Below are positions 18,096-27,639 of a stretch of 64,000 bases of DNA, one piece after another (position 1 is the first letter of the stretch; every line of letters starts with the position of its first letter). The position numbers and the translations under genes are program-made. Under the pieces are notes generated by a model that did not search any database, was not told the origin of the DNA, and saw nothing but the letters and a program-made list of their open reading frames with translations. The stretch is from an uncultured Paracoccaceae bacterium (lineage in GTDB: Bacteria > Pseudomonadota > Alphaproteobacteria > Rhodobacterales > Rhodobacteraceae): the NCBI GenBank assembly GCA_947493745.1, contig CANLSM010000009.1, forward strand, positions 1 through 64,000, read 5' to 3'.

Positions 18096-18338
18096 CTAGT
18101 TCGTCGCTTTTGTGGTAAGCGCCAGGGCATGCAACTCGCCTGCGGGGCCATCCATCTTGCCCTTGAGCGCGGCATAGACCAACTGGTGCTGTTTGACACG
18201 TGAGAGGCCCTTGAACTCTTCTGCCACAACGGTGGCCGCGTAGTGATTGCCATCGCCCGCGAGATCCTTGATTTCGACTGTGGCGGTCGGAAAGGCCTCC
18301 CGGATCAAGCGCTCAATTTCAATCGCTTCCATGGCCAT
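18096..18338 (-). CDS. BolA family protein
   Basis: An 80-residue BolA-like protein: IEIERLIREAFPTATVEIKD, then GDGNHYAATVVAEEFKGLSRVKQHQLVYAAL with the class-typical His residues and GELHALALTT. These proteins share an iron-sulfur cluster with monothiol glutaredoxins and affect iron regulation. Two ATG codons lie six bases apart; 18338 is preferred because AAAGGAG is upstream at an acceptable distance. The grxD gene follows on the same strand. Confidence 0.93.
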   Translation of the reverse strand: MAMEAIEIERLIREAFPTATVEIKDLAGDGNHYAATVVAEEFKGLSRVKQHQLVYAALKGKMDGPAGELHALALTTKATN

Positions 18339-18398
18339 CTGCAGTCGGTCTCCTTTTACGCAATCGGAGTTTAGGCCGCAGGCCTGGTCATCGCAACA

Positions 18399-18890
18399 TC
18401 ATTCGCTTCCGTGTGCGGCGACATCGAACCATTCCCGCCGCAGCATGCCCATGATCAGGAGGTCCACCCGCCGGCTGTCACGCCGCTGCCACGCTTCGCG
18501 CATCACGCCCTCATCAACGAGGCCCGCCTTTCGATAGGCCGCGATGGCGCGGAGATTGTCCGCCGCGACATCGAGCCATAACCGGTGGGCCTGCAAGGTT
18601 CCGAACACGTGATCCTTAAGCGCAGAGAGGAGCCGTTGGCCCTCACCCTTGCCCGCATCAGCGAGCGCGAGTCGCCGCAACTCGATCGTCGCAGAGGCAT
18701 TCTCCAAATCGGCAAGCAATGCGAAGCCGCGCGGTTTGGGATTGTCCCAGATCAGAAGGGCATAGTTCGGATCGGCGATATAGTCGGCAAGTCGTTCGAC
18801 CGGGTCATCCGCGATCATGCTCCTGTATTCAGGTTTGTCCTGAATGCTCCGGATGAACGGGATGTCGTCTTCGCGCGCCTCTCGGAGCAT
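18399..18890 (-). CDS. GNAT family N-acetyltransferase
   Basis: A 163-residue protein with the GNAT fold: [16 protein letters not shown] at the start, IELRRLALADAGKGEGQRLL (motif A, acetyl-CoA pyrophosphate loop) near residues 70-90, and LDVAADNLRAIAAYRKAGLV (motif B) near 105-125. The substrate is unknown. The ATG overlaps the purL stop by one base (TGATG), so it is co-translated with purL. bolA is next downstream. Confidence 0.88.
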   Translation of the reverse strand: MLREAREDDIPFIRSIQDKPEYRSMIADDPVERLADYIADPNYALLIWDNPKPRGFALLADLENASATIELRRLALADAGKGEGQRLLSALKDHVFGTLQAHRLWLDVAADNLRAIAAYRKAGLVDEGVMREAWQRRDSRRVDLLIMGMLRREWFDVAAHGSE

Positions 18891-21067
18891 CAGTCAAAGA
18901 GCGTAGACAGGCGGGACCTGTGATGGGTGTGCAGGGTTTCCATATCCATCGATGACCGGCCCAGTGTCACGCGCAACCCGCCAAAGGTCCCGATCTGAGC
19001 GGCCTTGACGGCTTCCTCTTCGGCGCGGGCCAGCACGGCGGATACATTCTCCGGGGCGCAGGCAACGAGATATCTTGCCTGATCCTCACCGAAAAACCAT
19101 GCAATCGCCTCGCCGGTCTCAGGTGTTTCGATCTGAATACCGGTTTCGCCCGCAAGTGCCATTTCGGCGGCTGCCGTTGCCAGACCACCGTCGCCGATGT
19201 CGTGCACCGCCATCCGTATCTTCCCGGTCAGGGCGCGAATGACAGCGCCTGCTGAAATCTCGGCTTCCAGATCGACCTTCGGCGCGTCACCGGCCTCGAT
19301 CCCGTGAACTTCTTTGAGATAAGTCGACTGGCCGAGATGGCCGCGTGTTTCACCGATCAGGACAAGCACCCAGCCGTCTTCGGGCGCCGCGCGCAGCACA
19401 TGATCAAGGCGGGCGAGAAGCCCGACCGCCCCGATGGTGGGCGTTGGCAGGATCGCTTCGCCATCGGTTTCGTTGTAGAGGCTGACATTGCCCGAGACGA
19501 TGGGCATGTCGAGCGCCTTGCACGCCTCGCCTATGCCTTTTATGCAGCCCACGAACTGGCCCATGATTTCGGGCTTCTCGGGATTGCCGAAGTTCAGGTT
19601 GTCCGTTGTGGCGAGCGGCCTGGCGCCGGTCGCGGTCAGGTTGCGATAGGCTTCCGCCACGGCCTGTTTCCCGCCCTCATAGGGGTTGGCCTTGCAATAG
19701 CGCGGCGTGACGTCCGAAGTGAAGGCGAGCGCCTTCTCGGTGCCGTGAACGCGCACAACGCCAGCGTCAGAGCCCGGCCGCACGACCGTGTCGGCCATGA
19801 CCATATGATCATACTGCTCCCAGACCCAGGCGCGTGATGCATGGTTCGGGCTGCCCATGATGGTCAGGAGCGCTTCTGCCGGATCTGCGTCGGGGACGTG
19901 ATCCAGAGCCGCGGCAGGCGGTGTTTCTACCCACGGCCGGTCGTATTCAGGCGCAGTGCCAGACAGCGCCTTCAGCGGAAGATCAGCCTTCACCTCGCCG
20001 TCCAGCATCACCAGGAACCGGTCCTCGGCAATGGTTTCGCCCACGATTGCGAAGTCGAGGTCCCATTTGTCGAAAACCGCCTTGGCCTCGGCCTCCTTTT
20101 CCGGTTTGAGGACCATCAGCATGCGCTCCTGGGACTCGCTCAGCATCATCTCATAGGCGGTCATGCTCTCTTCGCGCACTGGCACCCGCTCCAGATCGAG
20201 GCGGACGCCGAGATTACCCTTGTCACCCATCTCGACCGCCGAGCAGGTGAGACCGGCCGCGCCCATGTCCTGAATGGAGATCACGGCGCCTGTCGCCATC
20301 AACTCCAGCGTCGCTTCCATCAGGCGCTTCTCGGTGAAGGGATCGCCGACCTGAACGGTGGGGCGTTTCTCCTCGATGGTGTCGTCGAACTCGGCAGAGG
20401 CCATGGTCGCCCCGCCAACCCCGTCACGGCCCGTCTTGGCGCCAAGATAGACGACCGGCATGCCAACGCCGGAGGCGGCGGAGTAGAAGATACTGTCCGC
20501 CTCGGCCAGACCGGCGGCGAAAGCGTTGACCAGACAATTGCCGTTATAGGCGCTGTGAAACCGCATCTCGCCGCCCACATTCGGGACACCGAAACAATTA
20601 CCATAACCGCCAATGCCCGCCACCACACCATTGACCAGTCGCCTTGTCTTGGGATGCGAGATGTCGCCGAAGCTCAAAGCATCCATCGTCGCAATGGGAC
20701 GCGCACCCATGGTGAAGACATCGCGCAGGATGCCACCAATGCCGGTGGCAGCCCCCTGATAGGGCTCGATATAGGAGGGGTGATTGTGGCTCTCCATCTT
20801 GAAGATCACCGCCTGACCATCGCCGATATCGACGACGCCCGCATTCTCGCCCGGGCCGCAGATCACCTGCGGGCCTTCGGTCGGCAGGGTGCGCAACCAT
20901 TTCTTCGAAGACTTGTAGGAGCAATGCTCGTTCCACATCGCCGAGAAGATGCCAAGTTCGGTGAAGCTGGGCTCCCGGTTAATAAGGCGGATGATCTGTG
21001 CATATTCGTCAGGTTTCAGCCCATGGCTTGAGATCAGTTCATCGGTGATGGCAGGCTCAAGGCTCAT
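18890..21067 (-). CDS. purL: Phosphoribosylformylglycinamidine synthase subunit PurL
   Basis: A 725-residue small-type PurL, which works with separate PurQ and PurS to convert FGAR to FGAM with ATP and glutamine-derived ammonia. Markers are [17 protein letters not shown] near the start, GGIIRD-like [16 protein letters not shown], and [16 protein letters not shown]. Two AIRS-type halves are recognisable. The start at 21067 ([12 protein letters not shown]) is preferred over an in-frame codon 14 residues upstream. purQ and purS are not in the window. GNAT is coupled downstream. Confidence 0.96.
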   Translation of the reverse strand: MSLEPAITDELISSHGLKPDEYAQIIRLINREPSFTELGIFSAMWNEHCSYKSSKKWLRTLPTEGPQVICGPGENAGVVDIGDGQAVIFKMESHNHPSYIEPYQGAATGIGGILRDVFTMGARPIATMDALSFGDISHPKTRRLVNGVVAGIGGYGNCFGVPNVGGEMRFHSAYNGNCLVNAFAAGLAEADSIFYSAASGVGMPVVYLGAKTGRDGVGGATMASAEFDDTIEEKRPTVQVGDPFTEKRLMEATLELMATGAVISIQDMGAAGLTCSAVEMGDKGNLGVRLDLERVPVREESMTAYEMMLSESQERMLMVLKPEKEAEAKAVFDKWDLDFAIVGETIAEDRFLVMLDGEVKADLPLKALSGTAPEYDRPWVETPPAAALDHVPDADPAEALLTIMGSPNHASRAWVWEQYDHMVMADTVVRPGSDAGVVRVHGTEKALAFTSDVTPRYCKANPYEGGKQAVAEAYRNLTATGARPLATTDNLNFGNPEKPEIMGQFVGCIKGIGEACKALDMPIVSGNVSLYNETDGEAILPTPTIGAVGLLARLDHVLRAAPEDGWVLVLIGETRGHLGQSTYLKEVHGIEAGDAPKVDLEAEISAGAVIRALTGKIRMAVHDIGDGGLATAAAEMALAGETGIQIETPETGEAIAWFFGEDQARYLVACAPENVSAVLARAEEEAVKAAQIGTFGGLRVTLGRSSMDMETLHTHHRSRLSTLFD

Positions 21068-21145
21068 GGATGGCTCTCCGCGCGTCAGACTTGCAGCGCT
21101 TTTAAGCAAGCGTTTGCCCGAGGAAAAGCCAAATCTCGACCGGGC

Positions 21146-21235
21146 AAAAAAAGACCGGGCCCAAGGGCCCGGCTAAGTCCAACAGGGAGGATGAAAGCGA
21201 TCTGAAACGCTAGAAACATCTCGCTTTCGAGTGTC
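21146..21235 (-). ncRNA. Candidate trans-acting small RNA, downstream copy (AbcR-like)
   Basis: On minus this unit ends with a strong intrinsic terminator: CCGGGCCC-TT-GGGCCCGG (21172-21155) followed by seven T (21152-21146). Just before it is CCTCCCTGTTGGACTT (21190-21175), identical over 16 bases to the neighbouring unit at 21351-21336. Further upstream is a hairpin CTCGAAAGCGAG. CCTCCC is an anti-Shine-Dalgarno-type sequence. The 5' end is a guess. No open frame is present. It lies downstream of lsrB on the same strand, as abcR genes do in Rhizobiales. Confidence 0.6.
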
Positions 21236-21307
21236 TGTATGTCAGGCAAAAATGGCCACAGAAGGGCGGGTTTCGTGCCAAAACGTGACGATTCCGGGCG
21301 ATTTGCC

Positions 21308-21390
21308 AAAAAAAAGGCCGAGCTAAGCTCGGCCCAAGTCCAACAGGGAGGTGAAGATTATTGGTCAGCAAGTGATCAATCAACCTTCGA
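21308..21390 (-). ncRNA. Candidate trans-acting small RNA, upstream copy (AbcR-like)
   Basis: On minus there is a good sigma-70-type promoter, TTGAAG (about 21424-21419), 17 bases, then TATATG (21401-21396). That puts the start near 21390. The unit contains the shared CCTCCCTGTTGGACTT (21351-21336), directly followed by a terminator stem GGGCCGAGC/GCTCGGCC and eight T (21315-21308). The predicted length is about 80 bases. The neighbouring unit at 21146-21235 has the same motif-terminator plan with a different stem, so these are tandem paralogues and not one transcript remnant. Confidence 0.7.
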
Positions 21391-21502
21391 GATTGCATAT
21401 AAATAATGCACCGCACCCCTTCAAGGTTTTAGCGTCGATTTGCGCGCATACCCGCTATCGTATTTTTGCATAGCTGCATTTTTGCAACTAGACGGCGACT
21501 AG

Positions 21503-22417
21503 CTATTCTTCCGCTTCCTGAGCGCGCTGTTCCTTCCGGTATGTCGCGATTTCCTCAAGGATGAAGTCGCGAAACGCGCCCACGCGCTTGGAGTGTCGGA
21601 GCTCTTCGGGATAGGCCAGATAGGTTGGAATCTCGCCGCTTTGCTCCTCTGGCAACACATTGACCAATTGCGGAAAATCTGCCGTTACATAGTTCGGCAA
21701 GGCCCCAATTCCCAACCCGTTCAGAACCGCCTGAAGAATGCCGAAATAGTTGTTCACCGTCAGGTGGCTGTCATGTTCGGCGGACAGGTAAGGTGCCATG
21801 AAATTCTGGCCCGCGATCACCTGGGGTGTGCTGATGCTCTGCGAAATGAGACGGTGCTGTGTCAATTCTGTCGTGGTCTCAGGCGCCCCATACTTGGCGA
21901 TGTAGTCCTGTGACGCATAGAACTTCATGTTGACGTCCATGATGCGCCTGCGAACAAGATCGGCCTGGCTCGGCTCTTTCATGCGGATGGCGATGTCGGC
22001 CTCGCGCATCGGCAAGTCAAGCACCCGCTCTTCCAGCAGCAGGTCAATCTTGAGATTGGGGTATTTGTCGTAGAGCCTTGACAGGCGGGGGGCCAGCCAC
22101 AGGGTGCCGAACCCGATGGTGCTGGTGACCCGCAACTCGCCGTAGATCCCGTCCTCGCTGTCGCGGATGCGGGCCGAGGCCGCGTCCAGCCGGCGGGACA
22201 TCGACTTGGTTGCCTCGAACAGCAACTCCCCCTGTTCGGTCAGGATCAGGCCACGGGCATGGCGGTGAAAGAGCGTGACGCTGAGGCTTTCCTCCAAGCC
22301 GCGGATCTGACGCGAGACTGCGGACTGGCTGAGGTTGAGCGCCTCACCGGCATGGGTCAGCGACCCGGCATCGGCCACCGCGTGAAAGATTCTCAGCTTG
22401 TCCCAGTCCATGCTCAT
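21503..22417 (-). CDS. lsrB: LysR-type regulator, LsrB/VtlR-like
   Basis: A 304-residue LysR protein. The helix-turn-helix is in residues 4-62 (MDWDKLRIFHAVADAGSLT, then LSQSAVSRQIRGLEES and LFHRHARGLILTEQGE). This start closely resembles Sinorhizobium LsrB and Brucella VtlR, from memory. In those organisms the regulator controls tandem AbcR small RNAs encoded beside it. Here two small-RNA-like units lie directly downstream on the same strand. The effector domain spans about 93-290. Two ATG starts six bases apart; AGGGAG favours 22417. It is divergent from the indolepyruvate oxidoreductase gene. The exact orthology needs a tree. Confidence 0.8.
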   Translation of the reverse strand: MSMDWDKLRIFHAVADAGSLTHAGEALNLSQSAVSRQIRGLEESLSVTLFHRHARGLILTEQGELLFEATKSMSRRLDAASARIRDSEDGIYGELRVTSTIGFGTLWLAPRLSRLYDKYPNLKIDLLLEERVLDLPMREADIAIRMKEPSQADLVRRRIMDVNMKFYASQDYIAKYGAPETTTELTQHRLISQSISTPQVIAGQNFMAPYLSAEHDSHLTVNNYFGILQAVLNGLGIGALPNYVTADFPQLVNVLPEEQSGEIPTYLAYPEELRHSKRVGAFRDFILEEIATYRKEQRAQEAEE

Positions 22418-22626
22418 CCGTTCTCCCTTCTTTCTCGAAGGCTTATGTTACGCAACCTTACCCGTCCGCAAGTCAAAGCGTTAGCATAATTGCGTCGATC
22501 TTCACTGTCCCGACCATTGATTGCTTTTTGCCCCGAACGACCGGGTATTGTTCAGAAATCGGTTTGTGGGTCAATAAAGCTGACCTATACTTGTGTCAAA
22601 CTGCCTTTAGAGCAATGGGAGAGGTC

Positions 22627-25600
22627 ATGACCCTGCAATCGGTGTCCCTGAAGGATCGCTACGATTTAGCCAAGAAAACGGTGCTGCTGAACGGGACACA
22701 GGCCCTCGTGCGCCTTCCGTTGATGCAAAAGGCAAGGGACGCGGCAGCAGGGCACAAGACGGCCGGATACATCACGGGATATCGCGGATCCCCGCTCGGC
22801 GCTGTCGATCTGCAGCTCGCGCGGGCGGGCAAGGAGCTTGAGGCTTCCGAGGTGATGTTCAACCCGGGCCTCAACGAGGACCTCGCCGCAACCGCCCTTT
22901 GGGGGACGCAGCAGGCGCATTTGCGCGGCGAGGGCACGCATGACGGCGTCTTCGGTCTCTGGTATGGCAAAGGGCCCGGCGTGGACCGCACAGGCGATGT
23001 GTTTCGCCATGCGAACATGGCCGGGACGGCGCATCTGGGCGGTGTTCTGGCCTGCATGGGTGATGATCACACCGGCGAAAGCTCGACGGTTCTGCACCAG
23101 TCCGAATTTGCCTTTGTCGACACGCTGATGCCCATTCTGTCACCCGCAGGCGTGCAGGAAGTGCTGGATTACGGACTGCTGGGCTGGGCGCTCTCGCGCT
23201 ATTCGGGCTGCTGGGTGGGGCTCAAATGCGTGAAGGACACGATTGAGGTCACCCAGGTCGTCGATGGCGACCCGCACAGACTTGAGATCGTGACGCCCAC
23301 TGATTTCGACATCCCGCCGGGCGGGCTGAACATCCGGCTGGGCGATACCCCGGTCGCGCAGGAGGCGCGTCTGCATGACTACAAGAGGTTTGCCGCCGAA
23401 GCCTTTGGCCGCGCAAACAAAATAGACAAACGAGTTCATGGCCGGACTGGTGCTAAGATCGGCATTCTGTCCTCGGGCAAAAGCTGGCTCGACACCGTGC
23501 ATGCGTTGGAGCTTCTGGGCCTCGACACCGATGTGATGGAGCGGCTTGGGATCACGACCTACAAGGTCGGAATGGTCTGGCCGCTCGATATGCAGAGCTT
23601 CCGTGACTGGGCCGAGGGGCTCGACCTGATCATCTGCGTCGAGGAAAAACGCAAGCTGATCGAAGTGCAGGTCAAGGAGGCGATCTTCAACGACCGGCGT
23701 GGACGGCGTGTGATCGGCTGGAAGGATGAGGCAAACAACACCGTCTTCAGCGTGAAGGAAGCCCTCAATCCTGTTCTCATTGCGGAACGCATCGGTGGTT
23801 TGCTGGCAGCAGAGGGTGTGACAACCGACGCCCTTGCCGAACGGAGAGCCGCCATCGAGACCTCGCTCACGGCCGATAATGCGGAGCAGATCGCCACGCG
23901 CAGCCCCTGGTTCTGTTCCGGCTGTCCGCACAATTCCTCAACCAAACTGCCCGAGGGCGCGCGGGCCTATGCAGGCATCGGCTGTCACTACATGGTGCAG
24001 TGGATGGATCGCGAAACCGAAGGTTTCACCCATATGGGTGGAGAGGGTGCGAACTGGATCGGGGAAGCACCGTTTTCCCAAAGAAAGCATATCTTTCAGA
24101 ACCTTGGCGATGGAACCTACAACCATTCCGGGGTTCAGGCGATCCGCGCGGCACTCGCCGCGGGCACCACGATCACCTACAAGATCCTCTACAATGACGC
24201 GGTCGCGATGACCGGCGGGCAGCCGAATGACGGGGGACTGTCTCCACAGCAGATCGCGGCTGAGCTGGTCGCCATGGGCGTCGGCAAAGTCGTTGCGGTC
24301 TATGACGAGAAGGAGGAGTTCGACCGCACCAGCTTCCCCAAGCCGGTTGCATTGCGGCCGCGCGGCGAACTGATGGCCGTCCAGGAGGAGATGGAGCGCG
24401 TGAGCGGCGTCTCCGCCATCATCTACATCCAGACCTGTGCCGCCGAGAAACGACGCAGGCGCAAACGCGGCCTCTTCCCGGACCCCGACAAGCGCGTCTT
24501 CATCAACCCGGCGGTCTGCGAGGGCTGTGGCGATTGCGGGGTGCAGTCCAACTGTGTCTCGATCCTGCCGCTGGAGACCGAGTTCGGGCGCAAACGCGAA
24601 ATCGACCAGTCCTCCTGCAACAAGGATTTCTCTTGCCTGCAAGGCTTTTGTCCGAGCTTTGTGACGCTCGAAGGCGCTCAGGTGAAAAAGGCGGCGGCCA
24701 AGGCGCTTGACCTGCCGGAGTTGCCGGAGCCGCAACTGCCGCCGATCAATGGCACCCATAACCTCGTGATCACGGGCGTGGGCGGCACCGGAGTGGTCAC
24801 GATCGGCGCACTTCTCGGGATGGCGGCACATCTGGAAGGCAAGGGGGCGGGTGTGATGGAGATGGCCGGTCTCGCCCAGAAAGGCGGGGCAGTGCATATT
24901 CATTGCAGGCTTGCCAAGACGCCCGATGATATCTCGGCAATCCGGGTCGCCGTGGGCGAGGCGGACGCGGTAATCGGCGGCGACCTGGTCGTGGCGGCTG
25001 GGTCGAAGACGCTTGGGCTGATGGCGCGTGACCGAACCCGCGCGGTGGTCAACGCCCATGAGATCATCACCGGTGAGTTCACCCGCAACACCGAGTTCGC
25101 GCTGCCGACCGATCGCCTGACGCTGGGTCTGCGGGCGCGGATCGGCGATGAGGCACTTCAGGTCGTTGACGCGACACGGCTCGCGACCGAGCTTCTGGGC
25201 GATGCAATCTACGCCAATGTGCTGATGCTCGGGGCGGCCTGGCAGGCCGGTCTGATCCCGCTCAGCCGCGAGGCCATCGAGAAGGCCATCGAGCTGAACG
25301 GCGCGGGCGTGGATGGCAACAAGCAGGCCTTCGCCATCGGGCGCTGGTCCATGGTGGACCCGGCGGGCGCATCGGCGGCCCTTCAACAGTCCGAAGTTTC
25401 GGCTGACCCGACCCTTGAGGACGTCGTCGAACTGCGCGCAGAGGCCCTGCGAAAGTTTCAGAACCGCCGGTTGGCGAAACGGTATCGGAAGCGTGTGGAG
25501 AAGGCGGCGGCCCTGAACGAGACGTTCGGCACGGCGGTCGCCAAGGGGTATCACAAGCTGCTGGCCTACAAGGATGAGTATGAGGTCGCGCGCCTGCACC

Positions 25601-26046
25601 GCGAGACGCTGCAATCCGCCATTGATGCAAAGTTCGAAGGGGTGACCGGCATGCGCTTTCACCTCGCCCCGCCCATTCTGGGGCGCAAGGATGCAAAAGG
25701 TCGCCCGGTGAAGTCCGAGTTCGGACCGTGGATGATGCGTGCCTTCGGTGTGCTGTCGCGCCTGAAAGTCCTGCGTGGAACGCCATTCGATCCGTTCGGG
25801 CGCACGGCCGAGCGGCGGATGGAGCGGGCTCTGATCAAGCAATATCAGGCGGATATCGATGCGCTGATTGCCGACTGGCCGTCTGAGAAAGCCGATATCG
25901 CGATCAATCTGGCCGAGTTGCCGCTTCAGATCCGTGGCTTTGGCCATGTGAAGGAGGCTCATGCCGCAGCCGCCGAGAAGCGGCGAGAGGATCTGCTGGC
26001 GGCTCTGAAGTCAACCCGGACGCCCGAGCTTCGCGCAGCGGAATGA
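22627..26046 (+). CDS. Indolepyruvate ferredoxin oxidoreductase, fused alpha-beta chain
   Basis: A 1139-residue fusion of the IorA-like and IorB-like parts. It oxidatively decarboxylates aryl- or branched-chain 2-oxo acids to acyl-CoA and reduces ferredoxin. The N-terminal pyrimidine domain starts YDLAKKTVLLNGTQALVRL. A thiamine-diphosphate domain follows, with GGEGANWIGEAPF and TGGQPNDGGLSP. A ferredoxin-like cysteine group, CEGCGDCGVQSNC, lies near residue 635, and the C-terminal gamma-type domain begins ITGVGGTGVVTIGALLG near 715. The ATG at 22627 is preferred, with GGGAGAGG upstream; an earlier in-frame ATG at 22528 adds 33 atypical residues. It is divergent from lsrB. Confidence 0.93.
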   Translation: MTLQSVSLKDRYDLAKKTVLLNGTQALVRLPLMQKARDAAAGHKTAGYITGYRGSPLGAVDLQLARAGKELEASEVMFNPGLNEDLAATALWGTQQAHLRGEGTHDGVFGLWYGKGPGVDRTGDVFRHANMAGTAHLGGVLACMGDDHTGESSTVLHQSEFAFVDTLMPILSPAGVQEVLDYGLLGWALSRYSGCWVGLKCVKDTIEVTQVVDGDPHRLEIVTPTDFDIPPGGLNIRLGDTPVAQEARLHDYKRFAAEAFGRANKIDKRVHGRTGAKIGILSSGKSWLDTVHALELLGLDTDVMERLGITTYKVGMVWPLDMQSFRDWAEGLDLIICVEEKRKLIEVQVKEAIFNDRRGRRVIGWKDEANNTVFSVKEALNPVLIAERIGGLLAAEGVTTDALAERRAAIETSLTADNAEQIATRSPWFCSGCPHNSSTKLPEGARAYAGIGCHYMVQWMDRETEGFTHMGGEGANWIGEAPFSQRKHIFQNLGDGTYNHSGVQAIRAALAAGTTITYKILYNDAVAMTGGQPNDGGLSPQQIAAELVAMGVGKVVAVYDEKEEFDRTSFPKPVALRPRGELMAVQEEMERVSGVSAIIYIQTCAAEKRRRRKRGLFPDPDKRVFINPAVCEGCGDCGVQSNCVSILPLETEFGRKREIDQSSCNKDFSCLQGFCPSFVTLEGAQVKKAAAKALDLPELPEPQLPPINGTHNLVITGVGGTGVVTIGALLGMAAHLEGKGAGVMEMAGLAQKGGAVHIHCRLAKTPDDISAIRVAVGEADAVIGGDLVVAAGSKTLGLMARDRTRAVVNAHEIITGEFTRNTEFALPTDRLTLGLRARIGDEALQVVDATRLATELLGDAIYANVLMLGAAWQAGLIPLSREAIEKAIELNGAGVDGNKQAFAIGRWSMVDPAGASAALQQSEVSADPTLEDVVELRAEALRKFQNRRLAKRYRKRVEKAAALNETFGTAVAKGYHKLLAYKDEYEVARLHRETLQSAIDAKFEGVTGMRFHLAPPILGRKDAKGRPVKSEFGPWMMRAFGVLSRLKVLRGTPFDPFGRTAERRMERALIKQYQADIDALIADWPSEKADIAINLAELPLQIRGFGHVKEAHAAAAEKRREDLLAALKSTRTPELRAAE

Positions 26047-26050
26047 GCGG

Positions 26051-26281
26051 CTAGCCCTTGCGGATTACGTAGATCGATCTGGGGAAGTCCCGGTCGTCGG
26101 TTCGCACCAGTGTATGACCCTGTTCGGCGCAGAAATGCGGGATATCGACCGCGGCGGCTGGGTCATCGACCTGGGCGTGCAACTCGGCACCGCTCGGCAG
26201 GGCCTTCAGCCGCTTGCGGATTTTCAGAACCGGCAGGGGACAAAGCAGGCCAAGAGCATCAAGATCGACAGGCTGGGTCAT
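26051..26281 (-). CDS. TusA/SirA-like sulfurtransferase
   Basis: A 76-residue protein with the TusA motif LGLLCPLPVLKIRKRL, in which the CPxP cysteine carries persulfide sulfur, and a C-terminal GHTLVRTDDRDFPRSIYVIRK. Family members relay sulfur for tRNA thiolation or other sulfur transfer. The context gives no partner: it is convergent with the indolepyruvate oxidoreductase gene (5-base gap) and divergent from the hydrolase gene. The start at 26281 is chosen because the family begins near VDLDALGLLCP; upstream in-frame codons exist and no clear ribosome site was seen. Confidence 0.85.
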   Translation of the reverse strand: MTQPVDLDALGLLCPLPVLKIRKRLKALPSGAELHAQVDDPAAAVDIPHFCAEQGHTLVRTDDRDFPRSIYVIRKG

Positions 26282-26412
26282 GATCCGAGAGCTATCCAGC
26301 GATTGCCGGGCTGTCCACCTGATTTTGACGCCGCATTTCATCTTTGCCCCCAAGGCTTGCTGCCGTTAGGGTGCCTGAAAACTGCCGATGAACGGATACA
26401 TACTTGCCGGAC

Positions 26413-27639
26413 ATGTCCTCTGCCGCGCCGCAAAAGGTTTTTCGCCGCAAGGTGTTCTTCATCCCTGGCTTTGATCCCATCAGCCCGCGCCGCTACCGCG
26501 AGCTTTACCGTGCAGAAGGCAAGGCGCAGGCTGAACGGTCAGGCTATGAAATCGAGGTCGCGGGCGTAATCGATCGCTCCGGCCCCTATCGCTGGACCGT
26601 AAATCTCACGCAAGATGGCGTGCGGACCGAGACGAGCTATCAGCTTTTGACGTGGAATGACATTGTCCGGGCCTCGATGCGGCGCTCGATCCCGTCCACC
26701 TATCTGCTGATGCTGAGAACCTTGTGGATCTACGTGTCCTCGGGCGCATTGATCGCGCTGATCCGGTTGCGGTTCGCGCCGATGATCGCGGCGATGTATC
26801 CGGTGGTGATCCTGATCCTTGAGTTGCTGGCAGCACTTCTGGCCGGCTGGCTCGTGGCGGCGGCTCTGGTGTCCCTGACCGGCTCGGCGCTGCTTTGGCT
26901 TGCAGTTGCTCCGGTGCTTTGCGGTGCCCTCTGGCTCTTTCGCAGATATGACAACCGGATCTACGCGTATTACCTGCTTCACGATTTCTCGTTCTCTGCT
27001 CAGGGATGGGGCAGAACGCCAGAGCCGATGCGGGCGCGAGAGGCCGAGTTTGTCGATGCCATCCGCACAGCGCTTGGCGAGATAGACCTCGACGAAGTTC
27101 TGATCGTCGGACATTCGTCGGGTGCGCATGTCGGCGTATCGGTTCTGGCTGAGATATTGCGCCACCTGAAAGGAGAGCGGCCCGCCGCAGAACTGGGATT
27201 CCTGAGCCTGGGTGCGGTCATCCCGATGGTCAGTTTTCTTCCCAATGCCAACCAGCTGCGCGCCGATCTTAACCTTCTGTCCCGATCCGAGAATATCACC
27301 TGGATTGATTTCTCGGCCCCCGGGGATGGCGGCTGCTTCGCGCTTTGCGATCCGGTCCATGCCTCCGGCGTGGCCCCTAACGAGGACCAGAAGATCTGGC
27401 CCAAGGTGATGTCCTGCGCGTTCTCCAACACGATGTCGGAGGATTTTGGCCGCCAGACCCGTTGGCGGTTTCTGCGCCGCCACATCCAGTATCTTTGCGC
27501 TTTCGAGAAAACCGATTGGTACGACTATTTTCAGATCACCGCCGGGCCGGTTTTCCTCAGTCAACGTTTTGCGGCGCGCGGGGCGAGCCAGTCGCGCGTC
27601 GAGCGTGATCTGTCGCCGCACAAATCCATGGCCGTCTGA
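26413..27639 (+). CDS. Membrane-associated alpha/beta hydrolase paired with a P450
   Basis: A 408-residue protein. Residues 10-20 (FRRKVFFIPGFDP) look like the first hydrolase strand and oxyanion loop. Two to four membrane segments lie at about 101-176, and the nucleophile elbow GHSSG is at 233-237 (Ser235). A late His occurs in FLRRHIQYL; other triad residues are not certain. The membrane insert between the first strand and the nucleophile is unusual for a soluble hydrolase and points to a lipid-like substrate. Its TGA overlaps the P450 ATG by one base, so the two are translated together. ATG 26413 is preferred over TTG 26404. Confidence 0.75.
   Translation: MSSAAPQKVFRRKVFFIPGFDPISPRRYRELYRAEGKAQAERSGYEIEVAGVIDRSGPYRWTVNLTQDGVRTETSYQLLTWNDIVRASMRRSIPSTYLLMLRTLWIYVSSGALIALIRLRFAPMIAAMYPVVILILELLAALLAGWLVAAALVSLTGSALLWLAVAPVLCGALWLFRRYDNRIYAYYLLHDFSFSAQGWGRTPEPMRAREAEFVDAIRTALGEIDLDEVLIVGHSSGAHVGVSVLAEILRHLKGERPAAELGFLSLGAVIPMVSFLPNANQLRADLNLLSRSENITWIDFSAPGDGGCFALCDPVHASGVAPNEDQKIWPKVMSCAFSNTMSEDFGRQTRWRFLRRHIQYLCAFEKTDWYDYFQITAGPVFLSQRFAARGASQSRVERDLSPHKSMAV

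Noticed and set aside
17996-18253. 85-residue minus-strand frame between bolA and grxD
   Set aside because: Overlaps most of bolA in another frame and has an arginine/histidine-rich shadow composition.
21068-21502. Stress-induced cuckoo (CCUCCUCCC) RNA array as an explanation of the two small RNAs
   Set aside because: Those RNAs normally follow a small DUF1127 gene and carry a longer motif in a hairpin loop; here there is no such gene and the shared motif directly precedes the terminators.
23938-25962. 674-residue open frame on minus inside the indolepyruvate oxidoreductase gene
   Set aside because: Antisense to a gene with clear domains throughout; low-complexity translation and no recognisable motif.
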